Origin: Paenacidovorax monticola
GTDB lineage: Bacteria > Pseudomonadota > Gammaproteobacteria > Burkholderiales > Burkholderiaceae_C
Direction of reading: 5' to 3'
Assembly: GCF_014489595.1 (NCBI RefSeq)
Contig: NZ_CP060790.1
Span: 1,302,001-1,366,000, forward strand
Length of the DNA: 64,000 nucleotides
Positions 28,826-37,920 of this stretch are shown here, one piece after another. The position numbers and the translations under genes are program-made. Numbering within the stretch: the stretch's first letter is position 1; each line of letters begins with the position of its first letter. The notes under the pieces are model-generated. The model was not told the DNA's origin. It saw only the letters and a list, made by a program, of their open reading frames with translations, and did no database searches.

Positions 28826-29521
28826 TCACGCGGCGCGCAGCATGATCTCGTGCCCGTGGAAGGCGCCCAGCGCCCGGCTGCCCAGCGCCGCCGCCACATA
28901 GCCATGGGCCGGGTCGCGCACATGGGCCAGGAAGGCCGCCGAGGCCTCCATGTCGCTGTTGTCGGCCGCCACCAGCGCGCAGGGCGCCAGCCGCGCCTCC
29001 AGCAGCCGCAACACCGCCAGGTACTGCGACTTGGCCCCGTCGAGCAACAGCAGGTCGATCGACGCGGGCAGGCCTTCGCGCAGGGTGCGCAGCGCATCGC
29101 CCGCACGCAGTTCCACCAGATCAGACAGCCCTGCCTCCTCCAGGTGGGCACGTGCCCGCGCGACCTTGGCGGGCTCCAGTTCCGTGGTAATCAGGCGGCC
29201 GCCTCCGTTGTCCCGCAGCGCGGCCGCCAGGAAGAGCGTGGAGATGCCGAACGAAGTGCCGTACTCCACGACCGAACGGGCACGCACCGCGCGCGCCAGC
29301 AGGTACAGCAGCTTGCCGAACTCGGGGGTGACCGGCATGTAGGCCCCACGCATGGCGCCGTAGAAGCCCGGGTCCTGCTCGCCGATGCCCTGTGCCGACG
29401 CGGCCTGCCGCAGGCCGGGGTCCTGGCGCAGCGCGTCGCCGTACAGGCGCGCCAGCAGCGCATCGAGGCGCGCCGAGCCCAGCGCCGGAAAGGTGTCTGT
29501 GGATGTGATCGTCATGGCCAT
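28826..29521 (-). CDS. Class I SAM-dependent O-methyltransferase (family 3, CCoAMT-like)
   Basis: A 231-residue methyltransferase. The SAM-binding motif is VVEYGTSFGISTLFLA near 80, followed by acidic TTELEP and LLLDGAKSQY, the metal-binding part of family-3 O-methyltransferases. Substrate unknown; family members act on catechols and caffeoyl-CoA. Start chosen for AGGAAG before ATG. It is divergent from the AraC-type regulator. Confidence 0.87.
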   Translation of the reverse strand: MAMTITSTDTFPALGSARLDALLARLYGDALRQDPGLRQAASAQGIGEQDPGFYGAMRGAYMPVTPEFGKLLYLLARAVRARSVVEYGTSFGISTLFLAAALRDNGGGRLITTELEPAKVARARAHLEEAGLSDLVELRAGDALRTLREGLPASIDLLLLDGAKSQYLAVLRLLEARLAPCALVAADNSDMEASAAFLAHVRDPAHGYVAAALGSRALGAFHGHEIMLRAA

Positions 29522-29629
29522 GGACTTCCTGCCGTTGATTGAGAGACCTGCGATTCTTCGCACGCCGCCCCCGCCTGGCTTGTATCCGCGCGCCACGCAC
29601 AACCGGCACAAGGCCCTACCATCGGCCCC

Positions 29630-30442
29630 ATGACTGCCTGGCTGAGCTACCACCTGCTGAGCGCCTCGCTGGCCCCGGCCGAGCACGATCCGGCGCGCCT
29701 GTTCGTCTGGACCGTGGAGACCGCCGTGCAAGGCTTCGTGCCGCACGCCGCCTATGCGGCGCTGGCAGAGCGCGCCGCCGCGCGGGGCCTGCCCATGGCC
29801 CATGTGGAAGCGCGCATGGCCGGGCTTCTGGCGCTCGACGCCAACCCCGTGGCCGCGCTCATGGCCGGCAGCGGCAGCCAGCAGGCGCTTGTGCGCCGCT
29901 GGAACGGCTTCAACCACCAAGCCCCGCTCGGCGTGCACACGCTCATGACAGGCCCGGCCGGCGCCCCACTGCAGCGTTCCGCGCGGCACGCCGGCGCCCA
30001 CAGCGCGCTGCGCCAGGGCGTCACGGCGGCCTGCGTGCAGCAATTGTCCAGGGCAGTGGACCGTCCGGCGCACGAAGCGCGGCACGCGTCCCCCTTGCTC
30101 GCGCGCCTGGCAGCCCTGCATGCCGGAGGCGGCGGCCTGCACGACTGCACCGAGCACCTCCACGCCCAGCCCGCCGCCACGCTGGCCGAGTGCGCCCGGG
30201 CCCTGGGCATGTCGGCGCGCACGCTGCAGCGCATGCTGGAGGCCCGGGGCCTGCGCTTCACGCGGCTGCGCCAGGCGGTGCGCATCACGCTCGCCGGCCA
30301 GGCCTTGCGCACCGGTTCCGGCACGTTGACCGGGGTAGCCCTGGACGCCGGCTTCTTCGACGCCGCGCACTTCGCCCATGCCTGGAAACAGGCCTGCGGC
30401 CTGTCGCCCTCGCAGTACCGTCAGCTCGCCTTGCTCCATTGA
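29630..30442 (+). CDS. AraC-family transcriptional regulator
   Basis: A 270-residue regulator with a C-terminal AraC double helix-turn-helix (LAECARALGMSARTLQRML and VALDAGFFDAAHFAHAWKQACGLSPSQYR, about 185-265). The N-terminal half has no recognised cupin motif. It is divergent from the O-methyltransferase, its most likely target. Confidence 0.85.
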   Translation: MTAWLSYHLLSASLAPAEHDPARLFVWTVETAVQGFVPHAAYAALAERAAARGLPMAHVEARMAGLLALDANPVAALMAGSGSQQALVRRWNGFNHQAPLGVHTLMTGPAGAPLQRSARHAGAHSALRQGVTAACVQQLSRAVDRPAHEARHASPLLARLAALHAGGGGLHDCTEHLHAQPAATLAECARALGMSARTLQRMLEARGLRFTRLRQAVRITLAGQALRTGSGTLTGVALDAGFFDAAHFAHAWKQACGLSPSQYRQLALLH

Positions 30443-30513
30443 GCCCCATGGCCGGGGCCGGCGCTGCGGGCGCGCGCACGAATCGCCAGGATCGTGTACC
30501 ATCGCGCCCGCCG

Positions 30514-30546
30514 TCTCACGTGAGAGAGTCGCCGTAAGCGTTTACG
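30514..30546. promoter_or_regulatory. Two adjacent palindromes before the DUF2798 gene
   Basis: TCTCACGTGAGA (30514-30525, perfect 12-base palindrome) and CGTAAGCGTTTACG (30533-30546, five-base arms CGTAA/TTACG). They lie about 115-150 bases upstream of the small membrane-protein gene. Role unknown; operators or a structured 5' leader are both possible. Confidence 0.35.
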
Positions 30547-30660
30547 TCAATCAACGCGCCCACCGCCGCCGGATGTGTCCGGGCCGCGGATGGCTGCAGC
30601 GCCCCCGGGCACTGCGCCACTGGCGCCTTGAATGACCCGCCGGCCTATGGATTCCACACC

Positions 30661-30936
30661 ATGAACTCTCCGAAAACTCCCCTCCCCCGCAACTTCCTGG
30701 GCCTGCGCAAGCTCCCCGCCCGCTTTGCCGGCATCGTGATGCCGCTGCTGCTGTCGATCCTCATGACGTTCATCGTCTCGGCGATCAGCACCATGCGCGG
30801 CATCGGGATCACACCCGACTTCCTGCGCCTGTGGCTCGGGGCCTGGGGCCTGTCCTGGCTCGTGGCCTTCCCCACCCTGCTGGCCGTGCTGCCGCTGGTG
30901 CGGCGCGCCACGGCGGTCTTCGTGCACATGGAGTGA
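30661..30936 (+). CDS. DUF2798 small membrane protein
   Basis: A 91-residue protein with two hydrophobic helices (VMPLLLSILMTFIVSAIST and a WL-rich second) and the DUF2798 pattern (LPARFAG, TLLAVLPLVRR). Function unknown. The ModE-like fragment begins 23 bases downstream on the same strand. Confidence 0.8.
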   Translation: MNSPKTPLPRNFLGLRKLPARFAGIVMPLLLSILMTFIVSAISTMRGIGITPDFLRLWLGAWGLSWLVAFPTLLAVLPLVRRATAVFVHME

Positions 30937-30959
30937 CCGCCCAGGGCCTGCTGACGCCA

Positions 30960-31163
30960 TGGAAGCCAAGGCCCGGTTCCGCCCCCGCATCTACCGGGAC
31001 GACAGCGTCGCCATCGGGCCCGGCAAGGTCGACCTGCTTGAAGCGTCGCACGGGCGGGCTCGATCTCGGCGGCGGCCCGCGAGCTGGGCATGTCGTACCG
31101 GCGGGCCTGGCTCCTGATCGACGAGATGAACCGGGCCCTGCGCGAGCCCGTCATGGCTGCGGG
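30960..31163 (+). pseudogene. ModE-like winged-helix regulator, C-terminally truncated
   Basis: The first about 70 residues match the N-terminal DNA-binding domain of ModE-like regulators (IGPGKVDLLEA then GSISAAARELGMSYRRAWLLIDEMN). A frame break at 31056-31058 is of the single-G-loss type seen elsewhere. After REPVMAAGG the conserved C-terminal part is missing and the frame runs antisense into the 3' end of benE. The homology end coincides with the benE stop, so this looks like a rearrangement junction rather than a sequence error. Confidence 0.6.
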
Positions 31164-31190
31164 CGGTACGCTGAGCGGGCCTCGCGCCGC

Positions 31191-32407
31191 TCACCTGGCA
31201 CCAGCCGCCGCAGCGATCGGCCCGCGTCCGCCATGGATCAGCGCGTGCACCACCAGCCCCGCCACCAGCCCCCAGAACGCGCCACCCACGCCCAGCAGGG
31301 TCACGTTGGCGGCCGTCGCCAGGAAGGTGATCAGCGCCGTCTCGCGCGCCCGCGCGTCGGCCATGGCATTGGCCAGGCTGCCACCAATGGCACCGAGCAG
31401 GGCCAGGCCTGCCAGCGTGGTGATGAAGACGCGCGGCAGCACCATGAACAGGCTGGCCAGCGTGACGCCGAAGACGCCGACCGTGACGTACAGCGCGCCG
31501 CACACCAGGCCGGCGATATAGCGCTTGGACGGGTCCTCGTGCGCGTCCTTGCCCGTGCAGATGGCAGCGGTGATGGCGGCCACGTTGAACGCATGCGCGC
31601 CGAAGGGCGCCATGGCAAGCGAGCCCAGCCCGTGAGCGTGAGGATCGGGTTGGCACTGGTCGTGAAGCCGTCGTTGCGCAGCACCAGCATGCCGGGCATG
31701 TACTGCCCCGTGAGCGTGATGACGAACAGCGGCAGCGCCACCCCCAGCAGCGAGGCCACCGAGAAGCGCGGCATCTCGAAGACCGGCGCGGCCAGTTGCA
31801 AGGAGATGCCCTGCGCATCGATCCGGCCTTGCGCGACCAGCAGCGCCATGCCGATGCAAAGGATCCCCACGACCGCAAAGCGCGAGGTGAAGCGGCGCAG
31901 CACGGCGTAGGACAGCAGCAGCACCACGACCAGCAGCGGGTCGGCGCTGGCGCCGCCGAAGGCGTTCACGCCGAACTGCAGCAGGATGCCCGCGAGCAGG
32001 CCCGCCGCGATGCCGCCGGGAATCAGCCGCACCAGCCGCTCGAACGCGCCGGACAGGCCCAGCAGCACGAAGCCGATGGCGCTGACCATGTAGGCCCCGA
32101 TCACCTCGCCATACGGCGTGAAGGGCATGACCGTGGCCAGGAAGGCCACGCCCGGCGTGGACCAGGCGGTGATGATGGGCTCGCGGTAGCGCCAGCTCAG
32201 CCAGGCGCCGGTGACGCCCACGCCGATGCTCACCGACCAGACCCACGAGGCCGTCTGCGCGGCGCTCAGCTGGGCCAGCTGCGCGGCCTGGAAGACCAGC
32301 ACGAAGGTGCCGCCGTAGTTGACGATGACCGAGATCAGCGCGGCGATGCCGGGCGCGATGAAGTCGGCGGGGCGTAGTCCTGGGGCGGTGCGGTTCACGG
32401 CGGGCAT
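31191..32407 (-). CDS. benE: Benzoate/H+ symporter BenE family (one apparent frameshift)
   Basis: About 405 residues with 11-12 membrane helices. Characteristic parts are STPGVAFLATVMPF, TGQYMPGMLVLRNDGF and, after the break, FGAHAFNVAAITAAICTG. The break at 31629-31631 needs one base in a C run (plus strand). The family imports benzoate by proton symport. It lies 96 bases downstream of the MocR gene on the same strand and could be in its operon. Confidence 0.9.
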
Positions 32408-32503
32408 TCCTTCTCCTGGTGGTGGGAAGGCAAGCTTAGGGGCCCATGGACCGCCGCGGCAGTCCAATTCGGCCCCACCGGCCAGACCACTTGGGTGCAC
32501 GCT

Positions 32504-33997
32504 CTACGCGATGGCCCGGGCCAGGCGCACGATGGCCGATTCGATCTCGTGCGGCGTGAGCGCCGCGAACCCGAGCAGCCACCCACCCCGGCTGGGCGGC
32601 ACCGCATACAGCCGGCTGAGCCCCGGCAGCTGGATGCTCACCCGGGCGGCCCGCCGGATCGTCTCGGCCTCGGACCAGCCCTCGGCCAGCAGGCAGGGCA
32701 TCTGCAGCCCGCCGGGCGGCAGGTGGGCCGTGACGATGCCCTCCAGGTGCTGCCGCACCGCATGGGCCATGGCCTCGCGGCGGGCCGCGTACACCTTGCG
32801 CATGGCGCGGATGTGGGCGCCGAAATGCCCCTCGGCCATGAACCGGGCCAGGGTGAGCTGCGCGATCTGCGGCGTGTGGCCGTCCAGGATGCTGCGGGCA
32901 TGGCGCATGGGCTCGACCAGTTCCGGCGGCAGCACCATGTAGCCCATGCGCAGGCCCGGGAACAGCGATTTGGCGAATGTGCCCAGGTAGATCGTCCGCT
33001 GCACGCTGCCCAGCCCCTGCACGCAGGCCGTCGGCGCGCCCTCGTAGTGGAACTGGCTGTCGTAGTCGTCCTCGATGATCCAGCCCTGGCGCCGCACGGC
33101 CCAGGCCGCCAATTCGAGCCGGCGCTCCAGCGCCAGCGTGGCGCCCGTGGGGTACTGGTGCGACGGCGTGACGTAGATGGTGTTGGCGCCGCTGCGGTCC
33201 GCGAGCAGCCGGTCCGTGCGCAGGCCCAGGGCGTCCACGGGCACGGGCACGATGCGCAGCTGAGCCATCTCGAACGCCTTGCGCGCGCCGAAGTAGCCGG
33301 GGTCTTCCATCAGGATGGGCTGGCCCGGGTCGGCCAGCACCTGGGCACACAGGAAGAGCGCCTGGCGCGCGCTGCTCAGCACCAGCACCTGCTCGGCCGC
33401 CGCACGCGCGCCGCGCTCGCGGTTCAGGTACTCGGCAATGGCCTGGCGCAGCGGCAGCGCGCCCAGCGGGTCGCCGTGCAGCAGCGCACCGGACCGGTGT
33501 TCCTTCGAGACCTGGCGCTGCAAGCGCTCCCAGAGCTCCATGGGGAAGGTGCGCGTCTCGGGCAGCCCGGTCGCGAAGGCCCGCACCGCCTGCTGGTCGG
33601 ACACGCCGCCGCCGGCCTGGATGGCCGCGCCCCGGGCGCTGAGGGCCGCCGGGGCGTCCGCCCGCGGGTGCGGCGCGGCGGGCGCCCCACCCCAGGGCGG
33701 GCGCGCGCCGCGCAGACCCGGGCCGAGCCGGTCGGAGACGAAGCTGCCCGAGCCCTTGCGCCGGCTGAGGTAGCCATCCAGCTGCAGCTGGGCATAGGCC
33801 ATCTCCACGGTGTCGCGCGACATGCCCAGGGCATGTGCCGCCGCGCGGGTCGCTGGCAGGCGGCAGCCCGGTGGGAGGACGCCGTCGAGGATCATCTGCC
33901 GCAGCGCGCGCTGCACGCGCACGCGCAGCTCCAGCGGCGCCAGGGCCGGGTCGGCGATGCGGATGCGGAGGGTGTCGAGCGCAAAGTGGTCTGCCAT
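32504..33997 (-). CDS. MocR/PdxR-type regulator (GntR HTH fused to aminotransferase fold)
   Basis: A 497-residue protein. An N-terminal winged helix (LRQMILDGVLPPGCRLPATRAAAHALGMSRDTVEMAYAQL reduced here to its key parts LPATR and SRDTV) is followed by a proline-rich linker and a fold-type I aminotransferase domain. PLP-binding residues are visible in TPSHQYPTG, EDDYDSQF and the Lys in GTFAKSLFPGLRMGY. MocR proteins bind PLP and control vitamin B6, GABA or transport genes. The adjacent benE is a plausible target. Confidence 0.9.
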   Translation of the reverse strand: MADHFALDTLRIRIADPALAPLELRVRVQRALRQMILDGVLPPGCRLPATRAAAHALGMSRDTVEMAYAQLQLDGYLSRRKGSGSFVSDRLGPGLRGARPPWGGAPAAPHPRADAPAALSARGAAIQAGGGVSDQQAVRAFATGLPETRTFPMELWERLQRQVSKEHRSGALLHGDPLGALPLRQAIAEYLNRERGARAAAEQVLVLSSARQALFLCAQVLADPGQPILMEDPGYFGARKAFEMAQLRIVPVPVDALGLRTDRLLADRSGANTIYVTPSHQYPTGATLALERRLELAAWAVRRQGWIIEDDYDSQFHYEGAPTACVQGLGSVQRTIYLGTFAKSLFPGLRMGYMVLPPELVEPMRHARSILDGHTPQIAQLTLARFMAEGHFGAHIRAMRKVYAARREAMAHAVRQHLEGIVTAHLPPGGLQMPCLLAEGWSEAETIRRAARVSIQLPGLSRLYAVPPSRGGWLLGFAALTPHEIESAIVRLARAIA

Positions 33998-34052
33998 GGC
34001 GGGTGGATTATCCCTTTCCAGCCATCCAGCGCGGCAGCGGCAGGCGCCCCAG

Positions 34053-34086
34053 GAAAAAAGGCCGGTCCCCAGAGGCACCGGCCTTG
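34053..34086 (-). terminator. Rho-independent terminator after the FMN reductase gene
   Basis: Nine-base stem AAGGCCGGT (34058-34066) with ACCGGCCTT (34077-34085); on the minus strand it is followed by six T. Confidence 0.85.
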
Positions 34087-34107
34087 CATGGTGGGGTGTG
34101 CCAGCGC

Positions 34108-34656
34108 TCAGGCGTGGCGCTTGACCCAGTCCACGTACTTGTCCATCCAGCCCTGCAGGAAGGCGCGGCTGGCCTCGCCAATGTTGCCGGAGGCGTCGAA
34201 CAGCCCTTCCTTGGCATGGACGAAGGCCTCGGGCTGGCCCAGCGTGGGCACGTCCAGGTAGGCCAGCACATTGCGCAGGTGCTGCTGCGCGAGCGCCGTG
34301 CCGATGGCGCCGACCGAGGTGCCGATCACGCCCGCCGGCTTGCCCGCCCAGGCGCTCTTGCCGTAGGGGCGCGAGGCCTGGTCGATGGCGTTCTTGAGCA
34401 CGCCCGGGATAGAGCGGTTGTACTCGGGCGTGACGAACAGCAGGCCCTGGGCCGCCGCGATCTCGCTCTTCAGGCGCAGCACGGGCGCGGACTGCTGGGC
34501 ATCGTCGTCCTGGTTGTACAGGGGCAGGTCGTCGATGCGCACCTGCGTGAAGCTGAACTCGGGTGGAGCCAGGCGCGCCAGCGCGGTGGCGAGCTGGCGG
34601 TTGAACGAATCCTTGCGCAGGCTGCCGACGACGACAGCAATCTGGTACTTGCTCAT
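34108..34656 (-). CDS. NADPH-dependent FMN reductase (flavodoxin fold, ChrR/YieF-like)
   Basis: A 182-residue flavoprotein. The FMN phosphate loop reads VVGSLRKDSFNRQLA near residue 9 and the second contact TPEYNRSIPGVLKNAID near 78. Relatives reduce quinones, flavins and chromate. It ends in its own terminator and lies downstream of the encapsulin operon on the same strand, separated by 151 bases. Confidence 0.88.
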   Translation of the reverse strand: MSKYQIAVVVGSLRKDSFNRQLATALARLAPPEFSFTQVRIDDLPLYNQDDDAQQSAPVLRLKSEIAAAQGLLFVTPEYNRSIPGVLKNAIDQASRPYGKSAWAGKPAGVIGTSVGAIGTALAQQHLRNVLAYLDVPTLGQPEAFVHAKEGLFDASGNIGEASRAFLQGWMDKYVDWVKRHA

Positions 34657-34807
34657 GGGAACCCCTTTGCAAAAAAATCTTCGCGGCACACCGGGGCCGC
34701 GCCAGCCATGATACCCAGCACGCGCCGACCCGGTGTGGCGGCAGGGGCCGCGCGCCAGGCCCCTGCGCCATCGTTGCCAAGGCACCGCAGGCGCATGTGC
34801 CCTGCCG

Positions 34808-36627
34808 TCAGCCCGCGCGGCGCTGGGCGGCCAGGCGCCGCACCACGTCCAGCAGCCGGTCGACCTCGTCGAAGGTGTTGTAGAACGCGAGCGAAGGCCG
34901 CACCGTGGTCTCCACGCCGAAGCGGCGCAGGATGGGCTGGGCGCAGTGGTGGCCCGTGCGCACGGCAATGCCCTCCTCGTTCAGCGCACGGCCCACCTCC
35001 TCGGTCGAGTAGCCGGACAGCACGAACGACATCACGCTGGCCTTGTCGGCGGCGGTGCCGATGAGCCGCACGCCGGGAACCCCGCCCAGGTGCTGCATGC
35101 CGTAGGCCAGCAGCTCGTGCTCGTAGCGCGCGATGGCCTCAATGCCGATGCGGTTCACGTAGTCGATCGCCGCGCCCAGGCCCACCGCATCGGCGATGTT
35201 GCCGGTGCCGGCCTCGAACTTGTTCGGGATCGGCTGGAACACGGTCTTCTCGAAGGTCACGTCCGCGATCATGTTGCCGCCGCCCTGCCACGGCGGCATG
35301 TCCTCCAGCACCTCGCGCCGGCCCCAGACCACGCCGATGCCCGTGGGCCCGAAGACCTTGTGGCCCGAGAACACGAAGAAGTCGGCGCCGATGTCCTGCA
35401 CGTCCACACGCATGTGCGAGATGGACTGCGCGCCGTCCACCAGCGCCTTGGCCCCCGCGCGGTGGGCGAGCGCCACGATCTCCTTGACGGGCACCACGGT
35501 GCCCAGCGCGTTGGAGACCTGCGTGACGGCGACCAGCCGGGTGCGGTCGTTCAGCAGCTTCTGGTATTCATCAAGCAGCACTTGGCCGGAGTCGTCCACC
35601 GGGATCACGCGCAGCCTGGCGCCCTTGGCGGCGGCGAGCTGCTGCCAGGGCACGATGTTGGCGTGGTGCTCCAGGTGGCTGACGATGATCTCGTCGCCCT
35701 CGCCGATATGCTGCGCGCCCCAGCTCTTGGCCACGAGGTTGATGGCCTCGGTAGTGCCGCGCACGAAGATCACCTCGTTCACGTCGGGCGCGTTGATGAA
35801 GTCCTTCACGCGCTGGCGCGCGCCCTCGTAGGCATCGGTGGCACGCGCGGCCAGCGCATGCGCCGCGCGGTGGATGTTGGAGTTCTCGTGCGCGTAGAAG
35901 TGGCTGATGCGGTCGATCACCGCCTGCGGCTTGTGCGTGGTGGCCGCGTTGTCGAACCACACGAGCTGGCGGCCGTTCACGCGCTCGGAGAGCACGGGAA
36001 AATCGCGCCGCACGGCATGCACGTCGAATGCCGGGTGCCGGCCCTGGCCCGCCAGGGGCGCCGCGCCGTGCGGCGCCGGCTTGGGGGGCGTGACGTAGCC
36101 GCTGGGCAGCACCACGGCATCGACGAAGTAGAACTTCGGATCGGAGGACGGCACGCCCTGCGGCGCGGCGGGCTGCGCAGGCACGCCCAACACGGCGCTG
36201 CCGATGCGCGGCTCGTAGGCCGGCAGCGTGCTCACCACCGTGTCGGGCAGGCCGTTGGCCGCCGTGGCATGGGGTAGCAGTGCGGGTGCGCGGTGGGTGA
36301 GCGAGAGCAGTTGCGTGGGCGACGCGGGCAGCAGGTTGGCCCCCGGCACCAGGCCCTGGGGAACCGGCGTGCCCGGCACGCCGGGACCGAAGCCCGCAGG
36401 GCTGGCAAGCGGCGAGCCCGGCGGCGCGATGTTGCCCGGCGCCTGCACGCCCGGGGGCTGGCGCCCAGGCCGGGCACGGACGGCGCGGCCGCGGGGAGCG
36501 CGCCGGCCGGCGCCGGGGCCTCGCCCGGCAGCGCCTGGAACAGGGCATTGGCCATGCGCGCGATCACCGCCGGGTCGATGGGGGCCCCGGGCGCGCCGGC
36601 GCCCGTGGAGAGGGAAGCGAGGGTCAT
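34808..36627 (-). CDS. Cysteine desulfurase with N-terminal encapsulin-cargo domain (one apparent frameshift)
   Basis: About 606 residues after repair. Residues about 200-606 are a type II (SufS/CsdA-like) cysteine desulfurase: PLP-binding His in HLEHHANIVPW, Lys in FSGHKVFGPTG near 423, and catalytic Cys in RTGHHCAQPILR near 561. It would release sulfane sulfur from cysteine. The first 200 residues are rich in Pro, Ala and Gly and probably disordered, with a short helix motif IDPAVIARMANALFQALPG at 17-35. This is the arrangement of cargo desulfurases of family 2A encapsulins, where the extension targets the enzyme inside the shell. The break at 36453-36457 (five G) lies in the extension. The shell gene is 16 bases upstream. 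Confidence 0.93.
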
Positions 36628-36643
36628 GGCCGCTCCTCGTGCT

Positions 36644-37575
36644 TCACTTGTAGGTGTCCGGGTAGTCGTGGTACTTGTTGACCTCGACGTCGTCCAGCAC
36701 GGCCAGCGCGTCGCTGGTCAGCACGGCCAGCGAGCAGTACTGCGAGATCAGGTACGAGGCGATGGCGTGGTTGTTGATGCCCATGAAGCGCACCGACAGG
36801 CCCGGACCCTGCTCGCCCGCCAGCCCCGGCTGGAACAGGCCCACCACGCCCTGGCGCTTGTCGCCCACGCGCAGCAGCAGGATCTTGCTCTTGCCGTCTG
36901 CCACCGGCACCTTGTCCGAGGGGATCAGCGGGACGCCGCGCCAGGTGATGAACTGCGAGCCGAACAGGCTCACCGTGGGCGGCGGCGTGCCCCGGCGCGT
37001 GGCCTCGCGGCCGAAGGCGGCGATGGCCACCGGGTGCGCGAGGAAGAACGCGGGCTCCTTCCAGACCTTGGTGAGCAGCTCGTCCAGGTCGTCGGGCGTG
37101 GGCGCGCCCGTGAGGGGAAGATGCGCTGCTCGTCCGCCACCTGCGCAAGCAGGCCGTAGTCGGGGTTGTTGATGAGCTCGCTCTCCTGGTTCTCCTTGAT
37201 GGTCTCGATGGTCAGGCGCAGCTGCTCCTTGATCTGGTCGTGCGGGCTGCTGTAGAGGTCGGACACGCGCGTATGCACGTCGAGGATGGTGCTCACCGCG
37301 TTCAGAAAGTACTCGCGCGGGTGCTCCTCGTAGTCCACGAAGGTGCGCGGCAGCTGGTTCTCCTCCTCCTTGGCGGTGCAGGTGACCTTGATCGCCTCGG
37401 GGTTGCGCACGCGGTTGAGGCGGTAGATGCCCGCCTCCACCGGCACCCACTGCAGCAGGTGCGTGAGCCAGCGCGGGCTGATGGTGGCGAGCTGGGGAAC
37501 GGTCTTGGTGGCGTTGGCTAGTTGCCGCGCGGCGTTGTCGCCCAAAGCGGTCGTGCCGCCCACGGTTGCAGACAT
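36644..37575 (-). CDS. Family 2A encapsulin shell protein, SrpI-like (one apparent frameshift)
   Basis: About 310 residues after repair, HK97-type capsid fold by family. Recognisable SrpI-type parts: an N-terminal arm, ISPRWLTHLLQWVPVEAGIYRLNRV, the segment YEEHPREYFLNAVSTILDVHTRVSDLYSSP reduced to its key EHPREY, HPVAIAAFGREATRRG, and a C-terminal FMGINNHAIASYLISQYCSLAV. There is no cNMP-binding insertion, so it belongs to 2A rather than 2B. It assembles into a closed protein compartment around the cysteine desulfurase encoded next door. The break at 37114-37117 is fixed by one base in a G run and restores IFPLTGAPTPDDLDELL. Confidence 0.93.
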
Positions 37576-37639
37576 GTGAAAACTCCCTTGGGTTGGTGTC
37601 GAAAAACAGGTTCGAGTGTCGAAGCGCGGCCCAGGGCGT

Positions 37640-37909
37640 TCAACATGCTATAGCCGTCAATCGCAGGCCGCGCACCAGGTTGGCCTGGCCGATGACCTCG
37701 CCGCGCGTCACCAGGGCCGAGGGCATCACGCCCAGGGCGCCGGCGAGCTTTTCCACGGTGAGCAGCGAGGCGATGACCGCACCGCGCTCGATCTCTCCCA
37801 CGTAGGAGCGGTTGAGGTCCGAGTGCTCGGCCAGTCGCTCCTGCGACCAGCCCTGGGCCTCGCGCGACTGGCGCACGGCCACGCCGAAGTTGCGGATCAG
37901 TGCCGACAT
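37640..37909 (-). CDS. Small XRE-family regulator inside the encapsulin operon
   Basis: An 89-residue single-domain Cro/CI-type DNA-binding protein: helix-turn-helix at about 20-65 (WSQERLAEHSDLNRSYVGEIERG). No ligand domain. It sits 11 bases after the serine acetyltransferase gene and 64 before the shell gene, in the same direction. It probably regulates this operon; a palindrome in the promoter region (39502-39515) is a possible site. Confidence 0.85.
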   Translation of the reverse strand: MSALIRNFGVAVRQSREAQGWSQERLAEHSDLNRSYVGEIERGAVIASLLTVEKLAGALGVMPSALVTRGEVIGQANLVRGLRLTAIAC

Positions 37910-37920
37910 GGCGCGCCTCC

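Noticed and set aside
36644-37575. Shell protein as a prophage capsid
   Set aside because: No portal, terminase, protease or tail genes are near, and the neighbours are the sulfur enzymes expected of family 2A encapsulins.
36644-37575. Family 1 encapsulin (peroxidase or ferritin-like cargo)
   Set aside because: The protein has the SrpI-type N-terminal arm and a desulfurase partner; no DyP peroxidase or ferritin-like gene is present, and the 1-Cys peroxiredoxin is 8 kb away with its own promoter.
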